Translations under genes and position numbers: made by a program | Part shown: in pieces, positions 1 to 12,900 of the stretch | Layout: each line of letters begins with the position of its first letter | How positions within the stretch are numbered: position 1 is the first letter of the stretch | Assembly (NCBI RefSeq): GCF_041146795.1 | Contig: NC_135176.1 | Location: 17,929,786-17,993,785 of the forward strand | Direction: 5' to 3' | Length of the DNA stretch: 64,000 nt | Source: Maylandia zebra | Lineage: Eukaryota > Chordata > Actinopteri > Cichliformes > Cichlidae | The notes under the pieces: model-generated | What the model was told of the DNA's origin: nothing | What the model saw: the letters and a program-made list of their open reading frames with translations, nothing else | Databases searched by the model: none

Positions 1-1169
1 GGGAGTTGGATCCACAGTCCGTCAGTTTTGGGTTTCATCCCTGTGATGTCGAAGGCTGTGATATGTGGATGCTAAGCTGGTCCGTGAGGTCAACCTCTGC
101 TTTGGGCAGAGAGAACGAGCGCCACAGGATCACCGTCTCTCACAGCAGCAGGCAATCAAAACACCAAACCCAACACATTCCAGCTCTCAAACAGCCAATC
201 AAAGCAGCACAACTGATATTTTCTGGGCAGACCCTGTATCTGAATTTCTGAACAAATACACAGCAGAGCATGGGCGTCTCCACCAGGGGAGCAATCAGAT
301 CTTGCAGTGGCTACAAAAAAAAGAATGTACAGGGATGGTTTGGGAAAGGCTGCTGTCTTCCAGGGGCAGAGGAGGAGGAGGAAGAACAGGAAGAGAAATC
401 AAGTTTCTCCTGCTTTTTTCCTATCAGGTCATTTAAGGTTGCAAAGATCGTGCAGCCAGTGCCCGTGCATGTACTGATCACAAAGACCATTACACGCACT
501 GTCTTTTTTTCCATCCATATGCTTATGTACATAGTCATCTTCTAAGGCCTGCACATTCTTTCCCAGAAAAATGTAACCCTGTCGAAGGCTTCGCTCATTC
601 ACCGCAATAAAATTACTGTAAAAAGTCAATAGCTGCACACAGAGACTGGGTTAGCGAGTTCAGTCTAATCAATGATTTAACAGATCACGTGACCAAAGAC
701 CGTGACAAAACCATCTCACCAAACTACTCTCTCAACGTTTCTTTAAATGCTCCATGTCCTCTCAGCTAACATGTACCCTCTATCCATTTCTCCTCCTCTT
801 GCACTAGCTCATTTTTCTTTTCCTCATCCCTGCTACTCCCTCCCTGCTCCCTGTCTTCTATTTTCAGCAACACTCAGTCATTCAGGCCAAGCAGCAAAGC
901 TCGCTGGACCCAACAGTTTGAGCTTGAAGAGCATGCATATAACCTCCTTTCCCCCCCCCCCTGTGTCACTTACAAAGGCTTACCTCATCTGTGTGTGGCA
1001 AAAATACTCATTTCAGTCAGTAAATTTAATTGTCATCGTGTCACCTGCAGTGAGTACCAGCAGCCCACTTGAGTGGAAAACCTTCAGATTAAATGAAACC
1101 ATTGAACAGATGGCACTGTGTGACCTCGACCTAAATTCCTACCTCACACTATGTGTTTTAGTTATCCAT
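1..1169. other. stard13 intron or intergenic DNA, no gene seen
   Basis: AT-rich unique DNA with small open frames on both strands, none with splice context or family resemblance. It is inside the stard13 transcription unit if that gene continues to the left, as expected. Confidence 0.5.
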
Positions 1170-1200
1170 GAGAGCACACACACACACACACACACACACT
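1170..1200. repeat. (CA)n microsatellite
   Basis: About 13 tandem CA units, followed by looser CA-rich sequence to 1,230. Confidence 0.95.
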
Positions 1201-1549
1201 TACACGCCCACCCACAGACACACACACGTAATCATCTTACACTGAATCACAGTTATTCCATATGCTCACATCCTCAGAAAGTATTATGAAGGCTAACTCT
1301 TTAGGATTCAGATCACATCTGTTAATGTGCTCAATCTTGGTTGTGTACTTTACCTTTAGCAGCCTAACATGAAATAAAAATACTGCCCTTTACAAGTAAC
1401 CCAGCCACAGAAAAGGGCGGGTCACAAGCCAGGGCACTCGTAGTACTGGTCACAATGCTGAAAAAATAAGAAGGGTTGCATCAGGAAGGGCGTAAGGCGT
1501 AAAATCTTTGATCAAGAATGAGATTCATTCCCAATGGAAACTATGCGAC

Positions 1550-2190
1550 TGCTGGAGGAAGACAAAGAAAGGAGAGACGGAAAGGGAAGAGTGTCAGGGT
1601 GAGAGTAGAGACATTAAATTCAGGGACTAAATGTAGGTAGAGGGCTGGCTGATGTGATGGAGAGAATGAAGCTGGATATACCTGTGCATGCAGGAAACAA
1701 GAGGAATGAAAGTCAGTATAAGCAAGACAGAACACATGTGTGTGAATGAGCAAGAGGTGTAGTTAGTAAAGGTGGATGGGTTTAAATACCTGGAGTTAAC
1801 CACCCACAACAGACATTGCAAGAGAGAGGTGAAGAAAAGAGTGCAGGCTTACACAATGATAGGTTTAGATGGTAGTGAGCCCTGATATGATGTATGGTTT
1901 GGAGACGGTGGCACTGATGAAAAGGTGGCAGAGTTTAAGGATGAGATTAGAAATGAGTTGGTTTTTTAGATGGTTTAGACATGTACAGGGAAGACATAGT
2001 TGAAATAGTAGGCAAAGGATGTTGAAGATAGATCTGCCAGGCAGGAGGAAAAGAGGAAGAGCACAGCAAGCATTTTTGGATGTAGTGAAGGCGGACATGC
2101 ACAGGGTTGGTGTGACAGAAGAAGAAACTAGGGATAGAGCTGATGCTGTGGAGACTCCTACGGGGAACAGCCAAAAGAATAAGACAACAC
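1550..2190 (+). mobile_element. RTE-type (Expander-like) LINE relic, 3′ end
   Basis: Read forward, the DNA keeps the order of the 3′ coding end of teleost RTE LINEs: ‘GGTTTAAATACCTGGAG’, ‘GTGAAGAAAAGAGTGCAGGC’, ‘GATGGTTTAGACATGTACAG’, ‘GATCTGCCAGGCAGGAGG’, ‘TGGATGTAGTGAAGG’ and finally ‘GGGGAACAGCCAAAAG’. Stops and indels break the frame throughout, so it is dead. Family assignment is from memory of the consensus. Confidence 0.75.
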
Positions 2191-2606
2191 TACCATGTAC
2201 ACGTCACTGTTGCTTCTATTTAAGGATACAAGTTTCCACAGAGGTAAATATAAAAAAAACATGAAACATCCTCAAAGAAAAGTAGGCCTTTCTCTTAGTG
2301 CTAGCTTTTATGACTGACAAAAGCTGCAGTGTTTAGTATTCAGAACTGATATTGCTGTTTTGACCTTTGAAACATCAGAGCGATGCTGTGATTGGCAGGT
2401 GCTTCCAGCAACAGCAGACAGTGAACCCTCAGCATGAGCGGAAATAAGTAGTGGGGACAGACAGACAATGGTGGCACTCAGACGAGAACAGAGTTAAACC
2501 CAAATAAGACAAAAAAGTCAAATGAGATGTAAAATCTGTTTACCAAAAATCTTGAAGATATTAAATTTTCAAGAGAAAAAAAAAGCCTGAGTGAAAATGA
2601 TTCTTT

Positions 2607-3879
2607 TCCTAGACCCGGTTCGTAGAGTACGCTTGGGGAGTGTGATCGTGTGTACAGCGTCTCTTTATGTCTGTCTCCACGTTGGTTGAGTGTGGAGTGA
2701 GTGCATATGAGAGCATGAGGGTGGGAATGGAAGTTTGTATCTGTGTGTGCCTGTATGCCTGTGTCTATGTGTCAGGTTGGGTATCTGACGCCACCTTTCT
2801 GGGGACAACTCAGGACCTCTAAGATATGGAGGCCTATCTCCCCCCACCACCACTTCCCCTGCCAGTGGCAGACGCCCTCAGACATCGGTGCGTTGGTGGT
2901 TCTTTGTGTCCGGGGATGGGCGTCCAGGTACACACCGGCTCACTCCTTGGCGGCCACTTATCGGGGCCTGGAGCCTGGGGCTCGCTTGGGCCACTTCGGA
3001 GGTGGGGTGCCCCCGGCCTCTCGGCCTGGGGCTCGGTCACTCAGGCGCGGCTGGCTGCCGGCGGAGCTCACGGGCGCGTCACTGCAACTCCCCCTGGCTT
3101 CTGCTCCGCGGCTGCTGAGTGAGCCCTCATCTGGGACTCTCCTCAGCTCTTTCTGGAACAGTGGCGCGGCTGCCCCTCTGTTGGTCTTCCTTGGTCTCTT
3201 GTGTTCTGGGGGCCTCTGGATGTCTGGAGTTTTGATCTCCTCCACACCTGCTTCATGCCCTGGAGGACGGGGCTGTGGCCCCCCCACACCCTCTAGCAGA
3301 TCATTACATGAAGGAACCTTTTAAAAAACAAAAAACAAGCGCGTCCATGCTCACAGGTGTACACACGGGTGATCACACCCACAAACTACACCCTTTTTGG
3401 CTCCTACCTCAAAGCACACTGTGTTCTGTTGATCTGATGTGCTGCACAATAATGTTTAATATTTAGTATTTACTGTCATATTCCCATATATCATTGTGAT
3501 GTTGTTTATTCTATTACTCTTGTTCTCTTCTGCTTGTTTTCTTTTTTCTTTCTCAGCAGGTGACCCAGGTGATTGATATATGCATTTTTTTTTCTCTGCC
3601 CGTTCTGTTGGTTTTTGTTTTTTGCCCTTCTCCCCCGTCCCTCTTCTCAACTGTTTCTCTTTCCCTCTTTCTTTCTCCCCTTCTTTCCCCCAGTCAAGTC
3701 TGTCCCGTATTCATTAAGTGAAAATAAAATAAACAATAAAAGGTGAATCAAATGGACCATTATGGCAAGGCTGGGATGGTCAATTTGGTAAAGTAAATCC
3801 GTTGGGCATCTTTGTTTGCCTTTAGACAACAATTCTGATGGCAAAAGAGCCAAACGGGACAGGCAAAAAAAAAAAAAAA
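2607..3879 (+). mobile_element. PolyA-tailed retroelement, 5′-truncated, with TSD
   Basis: A 1.27-kb block is much more GC-rich in its middle (2,880–3,300) than its surroundings. It ends in a run of 15 A. The same 8 bases (GATTCTTT) occur just before it (2,599–2,606) and just after the A-tail (3,880–3,887), as expected for target-primed insertion. The pyrimidine-rich 3′ part (3,540–3,700) matches a dispersed repeat I recall from cichlid genomes. No reverse-transcriptase frame is visible, so the clade is unknown. Confidence 0.65.
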
Positions 3880-4950
3880 GATTCTTTGATGTTTCTGCAT
3901 CAGTCATTGAGGAATGCTGTACTCCGGTCACCTCCCTCAGAAAAAAGAGCCGGAGGAGGGGAAAGTGGGTCAGGAGCTCATTCAGAGTTTCTATCCGCAC
4001 ACTCTCCAGTAACAACAACAACAACTTCCCTTGTCCAGCCTGTGAAGATAAGTCTGTTGATACTGTCCACCTCCTATTCTGGGGACTGGATCACCTACAG
4101 GATATGGCTATTACTGTGGCCCACCCGAGGCGTGAGACACAAAGTGATGGTCTTGGCATGTGGACCAAAGGGGAGAGACGATGCAGATGGGAAAAAGAGG
4201 AAAGCAGGCTCGAAGGAGACAGAGGAGGAGAGAGACGAGGGGGTTTGCAAGCTAAATGGAGAAGACCATGGGGTGCAGACTGTGGCATGGAAGAAGAAGG
4301 ACCTGGGGCATGACCGGGAGGGGGGTCTATAGGGAAACTCCACAGGTCATTGAAGTGCAGATCATATGCTGATAAGACCTCCTTATTGCCCTCTGTCTCG
4401 TTTTAAAGACACTAGCTGTTAAAATAAACATTTTTTACCTGGAAAATCCTCAAGGACTAACTTCCTTCCTGGAGCCCTCAGTGTTGGGATAGGGTTTCAA
4501 GACCACACACAGTAAACACATAAGTTTGCATAAGATAAACATAAAAACATACCACCAATACTCACACCAAAATATAGATAGAAATACACAAGTAGTACAG
4601 TTGAATGTTTGAAGCGTTTGTTACAATTAACTACAAGTGTATGATTACGGTGAAACATTTAGACTAATCAGACTGAAACTCGAGTCGCCGTGTCTTCTTC
4701 ACGTTCGCTATATTTAGTCAGTCTGTTTGTCTAAGACTGGCTGAATGTTTACATAACAGCAGCTGTTATTAATATTTTCACATTATTAATAAATCAAATG
4801 GTGTTTTGTGTGTTAAAGGATGTGACAAGCTCACAGAGTTATCATCCATCTCAGTTCTGCTCCGCTCTGAGCACTTGTGGAGCATTTTACGCCTTGACCT
4901 GCTCGTTGTTTTTTGGTGATTGATTATGACCTGTGGCACAGCTCCGAGGC

Positions 4951-6855
4951 CTGTGCTATGAAGCAAGTTCAACATACAGAGGATGTCATTCCGTTATCTC
5001 GATTCACGTACCCTAAGTAAACCCAGGCTTTCCCTCTGTGTGTTCACATGAGCAGAGACTCGTTGGCAGCATCTGACCAATCACAATTACTTAAGTGTAA
5101 TGTTTAAGAGTAAGTGTACTGGCAACCGAGTGGCTGACTTTCCAAAGGAGGATGAAACGATATGATGGGCCAATGTGAAGAGGTTAATCACACAGAAAGA
5201 AAAACACAGAGTATTTGAGAGGAGAATCGTTGTAATGTAAAAGCGTGCGCTTTATCTTCTTTGGTCAGTCACATTGGGATAGAGACGATATATTAATAAC
5301 GTTTAGCCTATTTGAAGCCAGGAAAGAAAGTTGGTAAAAATGCCTAATGCCAAAAACTGATCACATATCACACATATCACAGCTCTGTTAGTAAGACAGA
5401 ATAATCTGAGAATCTGAGAGAATTCCTGGGGAATTCTGGTTTTATATCTATACACTGGGGTATATTATGCTGCTGGTTCTTGTGCCTGAGTTTCAGTTTT
5501 GCACTTTCAGTAATTATTCCTGTTTGGGGTCTTGGTTTCTGTCTTTTAATTCGCAGGCCTTAGCTTGATCATAGCTATCTGGAGTCTGCTCAGGTTTAGA
5601 GTTTTCAGTTTATTTTACATTCCCTGTGTTTCCCGAATCCTAATGTCAAGTATGTGTGGTGGGTGTTTTTAGGACTTATTTCCAGTTTTATTTTGATAGT
5701 TTCTTCTTCTTCTTTTCTATTTAGTTTTGTTTCTCCTCTCTTGTTTTCCCTCATTAGTGTCTACTGTGTCTCCCAGACGTCTCCACTCTGCCCCAGTCAC
5801 CCTTCTGTCTATATTTTCTTTCATCTGTATTTAACATTTGGATGGTTCTCACTGTTTGTTACATTTTCTGTTGTCATTTCTGGACACATTTTAATTAAAT
5901 AAGTAAAACTAACTGCAAGACTCTAAAGTCCGTACTGACGTTAATTGTGGAAACAAAAGAATTTATGTCATTATTTTTGTAGCATAAGTAACCATCTTTG
6001 TAGCACTGAAAACCCAGGGCTAACTGTGAACTTACCTGGATAAGACAAAATCTTGCTTTGTAGTGCAGAGGTCTGTATTATAAAGAGAGAAAATAAGAGT
6101 ATGATAGTATTAGAAGAGCACGTCAATTTTAACTTTATTTTATATTTTAATTTTGTGTAATATGGGAATATTTATATATTAGAGCTATTATGCAATATTT
6201 GGGAATATATTGTTTTATTTAATATTAGTGCTTTAACTTGATTGCTGCTGTTCTTACTGTATTGGGCCAACTGCGATTTCTTCTGGGATTAATAAAGTAT
6301 TCTGATGCTTAAACAGCAAGAATACCTGTTCACTGAATCAAATTAATTTCTTTTGTTAATCTGTAACAAACTGAAGCAATGTCCAAACTTTAATGTGGAT
6401 ACACTTGGATACACTACATGGACACTTTAAAATTTCGGCTGTGACCTTAGAAATAAACAGAAGAACTGAGAGCGCAATTAGTGATAAAATAATTAATTGG
6501 AATTAAAATCTTTCTTTTACCAATCTCTGTGCTTAATTACCAGGTTAACGATTTTCTTCAGCATTCCTCTCTGGTTCTTTTGGCAACAGTAGGAAGCACT
6601 CATAGGGATCATTTTCTGTACATGAAGAGTCATATGACACGTGTAATACCTTTTTTAGATTGATCAGATGCTGCCAAGACCACCCTTTCATGTGAACGTG
6701 CAGGGTAAACCCTGGGTTAACTTAACAAGTTGATAACGAGCTTTGTGTGACTGCTTATCCTGATCACCCAACACAATGTTAGGAATTCAGGAATGCAACT
6801 GAATCCAGATAATGGAAAGATACCCTGAGTATGTGGAACTCACTTCATAGTACAG
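4951..6855. mobile_element. Possible DNA transposon relic with long inverted repeats
   Basis: The left arm starts CTGTGCTATGAAGCAAGTTC at 4,951 and the right arm, read on the minus strand from 6,855, starts CTGTACTATGAAGTGAGTTC. Similarity continues inward with gaps, through AACCCAGG, GTTCACATGA and GGCAGCATCTGA, over 130–200 bp (arms about 4,951–5,084 and 6,658–6,855). The 1.6-kb core holds no transposase frame that I recognise. No clear TSD was seen. Confidence 0.5.
5440..5905 (+). repeat. Pyrimidine-rich dispersed repeat-like stretch inside the long inverted-repeat element
   Basis: A T/C-rich region with phrases typical of abundant fish repeats (GTCTCCACTCTGCC, TTCATCTGTATTTAA), ending at ACATTTTAATTAAATAA. 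Class unknown. An 82-codon open frame here looks like chance coding of low-complexity DNA. Confidence 0.3.
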
Positions 6856-8319
6856 GGTTCAGGCCTTTGATCATTAGTAGGCATCTTTCTGAACTTTGCT
6901 ACTCTAACTGTACACTAACTGCTGTGCAGCAAAGAGCCATCAGCAACCAGCTACCAGGTGAACATAGCATTGCTGCCAAGTAGCGGCTGTGGACAAAGTG
7001 GCAACATGGAAATGCCAAAAACTAAAGTGGCCACTTGAGCGTGGCTCCGAAGGGTGGATTCAATCGCCTTCAAGACAACAGGGAGTATATTTTTATATAA
7101 AGACTGAAAGTCGTGCATTATACGGTTCAAACACAAGTGTCATTAACTGGAAGCTGTCTGCTACGCTTCACATCAGCTAATTCAAGTCCCTGAACTGGAC
7201 CTCTCAATGACGGGCGTGGTAGCCGTGCCTTTGGGAGTGTTTTAATGCAATTACCTGGTAAATAATATGGCTTGCTGTGTGGTTAATTGAACTACATCCT
7301 GCCCAAGTCTCCAAGTCTGAGCTTTTAGGGTGAGGGAAAGTCTTTTATTTTATATTGAAACATTAAAACAAAAAAAAGAAATTCACTGTGGGAGTTTAGA
7401 AATTCAACAGAGACAGCAGAGGGCAGAAGGACAGCAGAAAAATGAAAAGGGAGGTGAAGGAGGGAAGAGCAGGAGAGAGCTGGACTACAGCCAAATCCAC
7501 TTCCAGACTTGTTAAAGCACTGCTGCATATTGCAGCAATATTTACACACACACAAACACACACTGTAGCACACATGCCAAGCAAAAGCTTTATAAGGGAC
7601 CTCCTACATCAGACTACAAACCTTTAATGTTTGCTGTCGGGTGGGTCTGCACATCACATTAAGTTATAAAGGTTTATTGCAACATAATTGCTGAGCAAAC
7701 TTCTACTCATCCAAAACACACAGCAGCAGAATTTTACAGTCAAACTGAAACATGTTTTATGTTAAATAGGATGATTTTTGTCACTTTAACAATAACTACA
7801 ATTATGTTTTTTAAACATTTGGGCTAAATATCAGCAGAAAATGTGAACCAGAAGCCAGCAGGAGCTGCAGGTTAGCCAGACATTTTTAAAACATATCACA
7901 GACCGACAAAAGACACACTTAAAGGGCAGCGGGCCATAGGCTACTCACATCCTCCCTAAGCACCTTTCAATCATGAAAAAATACTGATGGATTATATGTT
8001 ATGTATAATCCTGGGCTGCAGTGAAAATGGGGAGAATGTGTGTCAGTGTGCATTTTTTAAACCAAGGTCATCTGTAGCTTATCGGCTGCTATAAAATAGC
8101 AGCGCTCTACTTAAATACCTTTGCCAGAGAAGTGACAGTGTGTGGCCTGTCTGAAAAAATGCAAAACCCAAAAAGGGTAATTTCATGAAGTGGACTTTCA
8201 ACACATAAGAGTTCCTGTTATTGATACTAGGAAGAATGAGGTCACTGCTTTGCTTAATAAAGTCCCAGGTCTGCACCTTTCTATCTGCTTTAAGGAGATT
8301 AGCTGCTGCAACATTACTT

Positions 8320-8510
8320 TGTTTGGAATCCATCATCCATTCTCTTCCATTTATCCAATTTACAGTCGTGGGGGAGCCTATCCCAGCTGTCATAGTGCGA
8401 GAGGCAGGGTATACCCTGGAGAGGTCACTACTCTGTCGCAGGACTAACACGGAGAGAAACCATTCACACCTACAATTTAGAATCACCAGTTAATCTAACC
8501 TAACCTAATT
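8320..8510 (+). repeat. Dispersed teleost repeat (‘CATCCATTCTCTTCC’ family)
   Basis: The segment runs through CATCCATTCTCTTCCATTTA, GGGGGAGCCTATCCCAGCTG, GAGAGGCAGGGTATACCCTG and CAATTTAGAATCACCAGTTA. This is a widespread fish repeat in my recollection. Degraded copies of other parts of it appear at 15,885–16,040 and 22,905–22,990. The class is not decided. Confidence 0.7.
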
Positions 8511-9697
8511 AGAACATTTTAATCAGGATAACGCGGTAGATTGACAGATTACTCTGGGAAATGACACTTCGGTTAAACAAAATGATCACAGTTGTCCTCA
8601 TTTTAAGTTTCTAAGTGGGTTAAGTGCAGAAAAGTGCAACATTCAGCGATGCTGATGTAAGACGCCACAGGCACTACGAAGGGAACCTTCACATGCAAAT
8701 TAATTTAAGATCAAAAGTGCGTAAATGCCTGTTACTGCATATTCATGTTGAAAGCATAACCTTTGCAGGGATTAAGGTGTTTTTCTCCACAGGCTTGAAA
8801 AACGCATGAGTTGCAAATGCATACCATCCCCTGTGATACGCGGCCACAGATATTCAATAAACCTGTCACAATGAATAAATACACACTGAGGAAAATTACA
8901 ATAATCTGCAAACAAACAAGGAGAGATCCCTCACAGAACGCAGTATGGCTGCCATTAGTTGTGTTTAAAGCAAATGCAAAAAAATCCCTGTTTATCTGTC
9001 AGAGAGCACAGGGTGAATGTCAGCAATGGGAGCAGAGATATGACTGTAACACACGTATGCTGCCGCAGGCAAATCTAATCTGGACTCCTCCCTCGGCACG
9101 CCACGTCTGTATAAAAATTTTCTTACTTATAAATACACAAACATCCCCGTCACACGCCACTCACAGCATCGCCTCTGACTGCGTTACCTCTGACCTCCCC
9201 GCGGCCTCCAAGGATTCATTGCGCACACCAGACGTCTGACTGGATGCAATACATCTGAGACACTCCGAGCGTTACACAAACGTACATACAGGTACACACA
9301 CATGCAGACAAAACACACAAAAGCAAACAATTCCACAGTGCAGCGAATGTGACCCTGTCACCAAGACATCTCCCTGGGTTGCACTTAACTATAGTAGCTG
9401 TGACGCCTGTGCATGTCAATCAAAGGACACACACTGTGAGGATAAGAGATACGGACGGGGGCAGAGCTGTGCTCATTAATCATCTACCCAGACCTTTGTA
9501 TCACAGTGTGTGGGAATGCGATGACCAGAGAGAAACAAAAGAAAATATATTTTTGATTAAAGACCTTTTTTTGTGTGTTTTGTTGACTGAGATGTTAAAC
9601 CTCTGTTTGTTATCACATAAAAAATTCCACCAAACCACAGCTTCAAAGCAGAGATGGCTTGTGTGTTTTACTATCTATGGCTTTGCAACTAAATATA

Positions 9698-9732
9698 CAT
9701 GTGTATGCGTGTGCGTGCGTGTGTGTGTGTGC
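9698..9732. repeat. (GT)n microsatellite, interrupted
   Basis: Alternating TG/CG repeat, 230 bp from the stard13 mini-exon. Confidence 0.9.
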
Positions 9733-9928
9733 ATTTTCAGCAGAAACAGTATATCATTACGTCTGAGTGGCTGACCTACTGGCTGGAAATCCTGAGGGAG
9801 ATATTCCCAGAAGCCAGCTTTATCCCAAAGTGGGAATGCAAACAATCCAACAGAAAGGACAGTGAAAGTACACAGCCGCCAACTCACACACACAAGCACA
9901 CACACTCTTGTTGTAAAAGGTATCGTAC

Positions 9929-9959
9929 CTGCCGAGTCGCTGGTCATCTTTCCAGTAGC
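9929..9959 (-). CDS. stard13: candidate 31-nt stard13 mini-exon before the SAM exon
   Basis: Thirty-one bases lie between a strong acceptor (…tttttccacgccag) and a fair donor (CAG|GTACGA). Read in the phase left by the previous exon, it encodes ATGKMTSDSA plus one base (G). That leftover G is what the SAM exon of STARD13 needs (G|AA for the Glu before IEAKEACDW). The SAM exon is outside the window, so the join cannot be confirmed. The internal ATG could alternatively mark the start of a short isoform. Confidence 0.5.
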
Positions 9960-12900
9960 CTGGCGTGGAAAAAGAGAAGAGGAAAAAATAGGAGTTAAGT
10001 ACAAATGCCGTGTAAAACAGTGCAGAGTAATCTCATTGTTTCCCTCATACACGCTTTTCGTACAGCAGCAGTAGCTACACTGGGAATATGACTCAAATTC
10101 CAAATCTGTCTCAAATAAGAGAAACATATTTCATGACTGTTTATGCCATACGATCTCATGAAAACCCACAAAGCCCAGACAGCTTATTTACTAGTATTAC
10201 CAAAGATTTATTGGGAATTAAAAGGAAAAAGTGTCACATGTGAAGGATATGTGGTACACTCGCTGACATGCTTTTGGTGATTGAGGCAGAGGGCTGTCCG
10301 AGAAAAAGCTACTTAAATCATCGTAAATCATTCCATTAAACTTGAGTACAGTGGATAGATTTTAGTCCCTGTGTGATTTTCTGACAGCACAAGTCAGAAC
10401 AAAAGGTTAGACTCGGATGAGGAGATGAGCATTACACATGCAGTTAGCATCCTTGTTCACAAAAATTGATAAACTGAAAGATTTGGGATCCCAAGAGTCC
10501 AATTTCCTCTGTGTGGGAAACTTCATCCTGACACAGACAGTGTGCAACGAATGGAAAACCCCACATCCATGCAAAAAAGCTGAGATTCACTGAACTTCAG
10601 TGTGATCATCCTGGGTTTTCCTGAGGTCAAACTGTGTATTACTCAAATCGTTATCTCTACTGTCAGTTCACAATTAAAAAGGACAGATGCATAGTAAAAG
10701 TGAAGTTTCACATGAAAGCAGTTATTTATATTGTCTAAATGGTCAGTTATGCTTTCAAAATAAAAGCACTTCAATGCTCATTTTAACAAAACAGTCTTGT
10801 TTGCTGACAATCATATGATAGATGATTGTCAGCAATGTCTGCTATATATGTAATAATGTAAAAACATTCTAATTGATCCACAAAGTCAGAAGGTGAGAGT
10901 AGCAGTAGATTTTTGTTTAATGTTTCATGCTCGGTGCTGAAACAGTAGTGTATAGCAGCCCCTCAATCAGCTCCTACAAGCTTTTTATCTGAATGTTGCT
11001 GTTTTAAAGTTCACAGCTGAAAAGTGAACAAAGGAAGGGTGGATCAGCTTATTTTCAGAAAAGCTTTTACAAATAGCTTTGATGCAAATGTGCCTTTGAT
11101 CTGATCTTGATCTCTCTCGTGCTTGTGTGTGTGTGTGTGTGTTCGTGTCTGTGTGAGAAAGAAAGAGAGAAAGTTTAGGCAGCTGTGCTTTATCAGTCAT
11201 GGTTAGAAGAAAATAAATCCACGCCTCTGCATCAGTTTGATCCCATGGTCCCTAGAGCTCCCTCTACCTCCATCCAAACACACACACAAACTTTAACCCT
11301 AACCATCAAAAATGCCTAAACGTAACCATAATCTAACTGTAATCCATTAAAACACTAAACACTAAAACCACATTTTGAGCCTCAAAAATGGCTTCAAACT
11401 CGTGGGGATGGGCATTTTGTCCCCATAAGGGACTGTTGGTCCCCACAAGTATATTAACATTCCAATTTTTGGTCCCCACAAACATATGTGCAGACAAACA
11501 TATACACAACTAAAAATTGACCTGCATACAGACCAAAGAGTTGTATCAGGGCTGGATGCATCTCTTAAGTCCTGCATCAGGTATTTCCTAGATTTTTTTC
11601 TGTCCAGTTTCACAGTTATTTTAAAACTCACATTGAACTCCATGCTAGGATACAGTAGGTTTTCAGCTAATGTCTGTTTAGGATTCACCTTGTTGATAAC
11701 AAAATACTATTTTACGTTACGTTTTTGAAACAGTCTGCTAGTAACAAAGCACCTAAACATATAATTTCAAATAGCTTGTTTGCTGAGTTGTAAAGAGACA
11801 CAACACTGGCTCTTCTCTTGAGTTAGAAGCCTTATTTATATGAACGGTTCGTATCATTCCTCTGAACATGCTCAGGCAGATAGACTGGACTGAAAATCAG
11901 TGAAAAACATCCAAAGAAAACCTTTGAAAGCCCTTCAGTAAGACTGGAAAACAATTTATCAAGTCCTCTTTAAAAAACTACAAGAAAGTGTGTCTCCTTG
12001 GAAGTAAAATATAAAGAAACATGGAGAGCCTCAAGACTTTTTAAAAGGACTGCACACATCATTCGTTAAAAAAACTATATTTCAATAACAAAAATGTATG
12101 GGGAGGTTGTGGACTATAACTCCCCCTTTCCTTATTTCTGGCCTCCACTCATTGGTGGATGAGCAGTGGTGTATTTGTGATAGTTTGTGTTGCTGCTGCA
12201 GTGCTGACAGAGAAAACAGTGACCTTGCATACTGCCGGATGGAGCGGAGCTGTCTCCTAATTTGACTTTCGCCTTATTTACACAACAGCAGGGGTAATGC
12301 AGACTAGACAGAGGCCCAGAAAAAGGCAGGGGATAAATCCTGACTAGTAGTCAAAACAATAAACAAGCAGACGCATTCCTTAAAAGCTCTGCCTAGAAAT
12401 TCCCAATATTAGACATAAAATACAAGAGGAAGTGCAAAGATTGTTCACAATTACACATCGCAGCCTAAAGGTTTTACTCAGTTGGTGTTACAAATTGAAA
12501 ACATTTCCCGAAATAACTGACCTCAGCTGAATCAGACAGACTATATATCTGCAGAGCCGGTCTACAGGATCATCTTTTGTGTGTTTATCAAAAAAGTAAC
12601 TCATTTGTAACTGCTGGAAAGATTCTAGGTTTGCATTAATTTAATCAAAGTGAGACATCTTATCACCTTGTGTCTGAGGATGTAATGTATTAATCTGTAA
12701 TCAAACTGAGCAAAAAGGGCTTTTTCATGTTGAAGACTGCAGCTTTTTGACTGCAGCTCATAGCCTTCCAAACACCTTCCTGTTACCTCGTCTACAGTAT
12801 TAATGATTATCAGGAGCACTGCACTCATTTTAATCCACTGACTTCACAGCAAAGACTCATTCAGTTAGACAAGCAGATGTGTCACTCTCACCTCACAAAC

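Larger units (their letters stand above)
6856..9928. other. stard13 intron, no further exon recognised
   Basis: Apart from the dispersed repeat at 8,320–8,510 and the GT microsatellite at 9,698, I see only short frames without convincing acceptor/donor pairs. An alternative first exon for a short stard13 isoform could be hidden here. Confidence 0.4.

Noticed and set aside
429-638. Minus-strand 69-codon frame considered as an alternative stard13 exon
   Set aside because: No match to DLC-family N-termini and no convincing acceptor/donor pair.
747-1289. 180-codon plus-strand frame
   Set aside because: Runs through a (CA)n microsatellite and has a low-complexity His/Thr repeat end; it looks like chance.
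3816-4332. Two overlapping plus-strand open frames (165 and 164 codons) just after a retroelement A-tail
   Set aside because: Lys/Glu/Arg-rich compositions from purine-rich DNA, no family resemblance, no clear start context, and in different frames. Not called as a gene.
9675-10127. Minus-strand 150-codon frame
   Set aside because: Composed of a GT microsatellite and intron sequence; only the 31-nt exon inside it has splice support, and it reads on as one piece only by chance.
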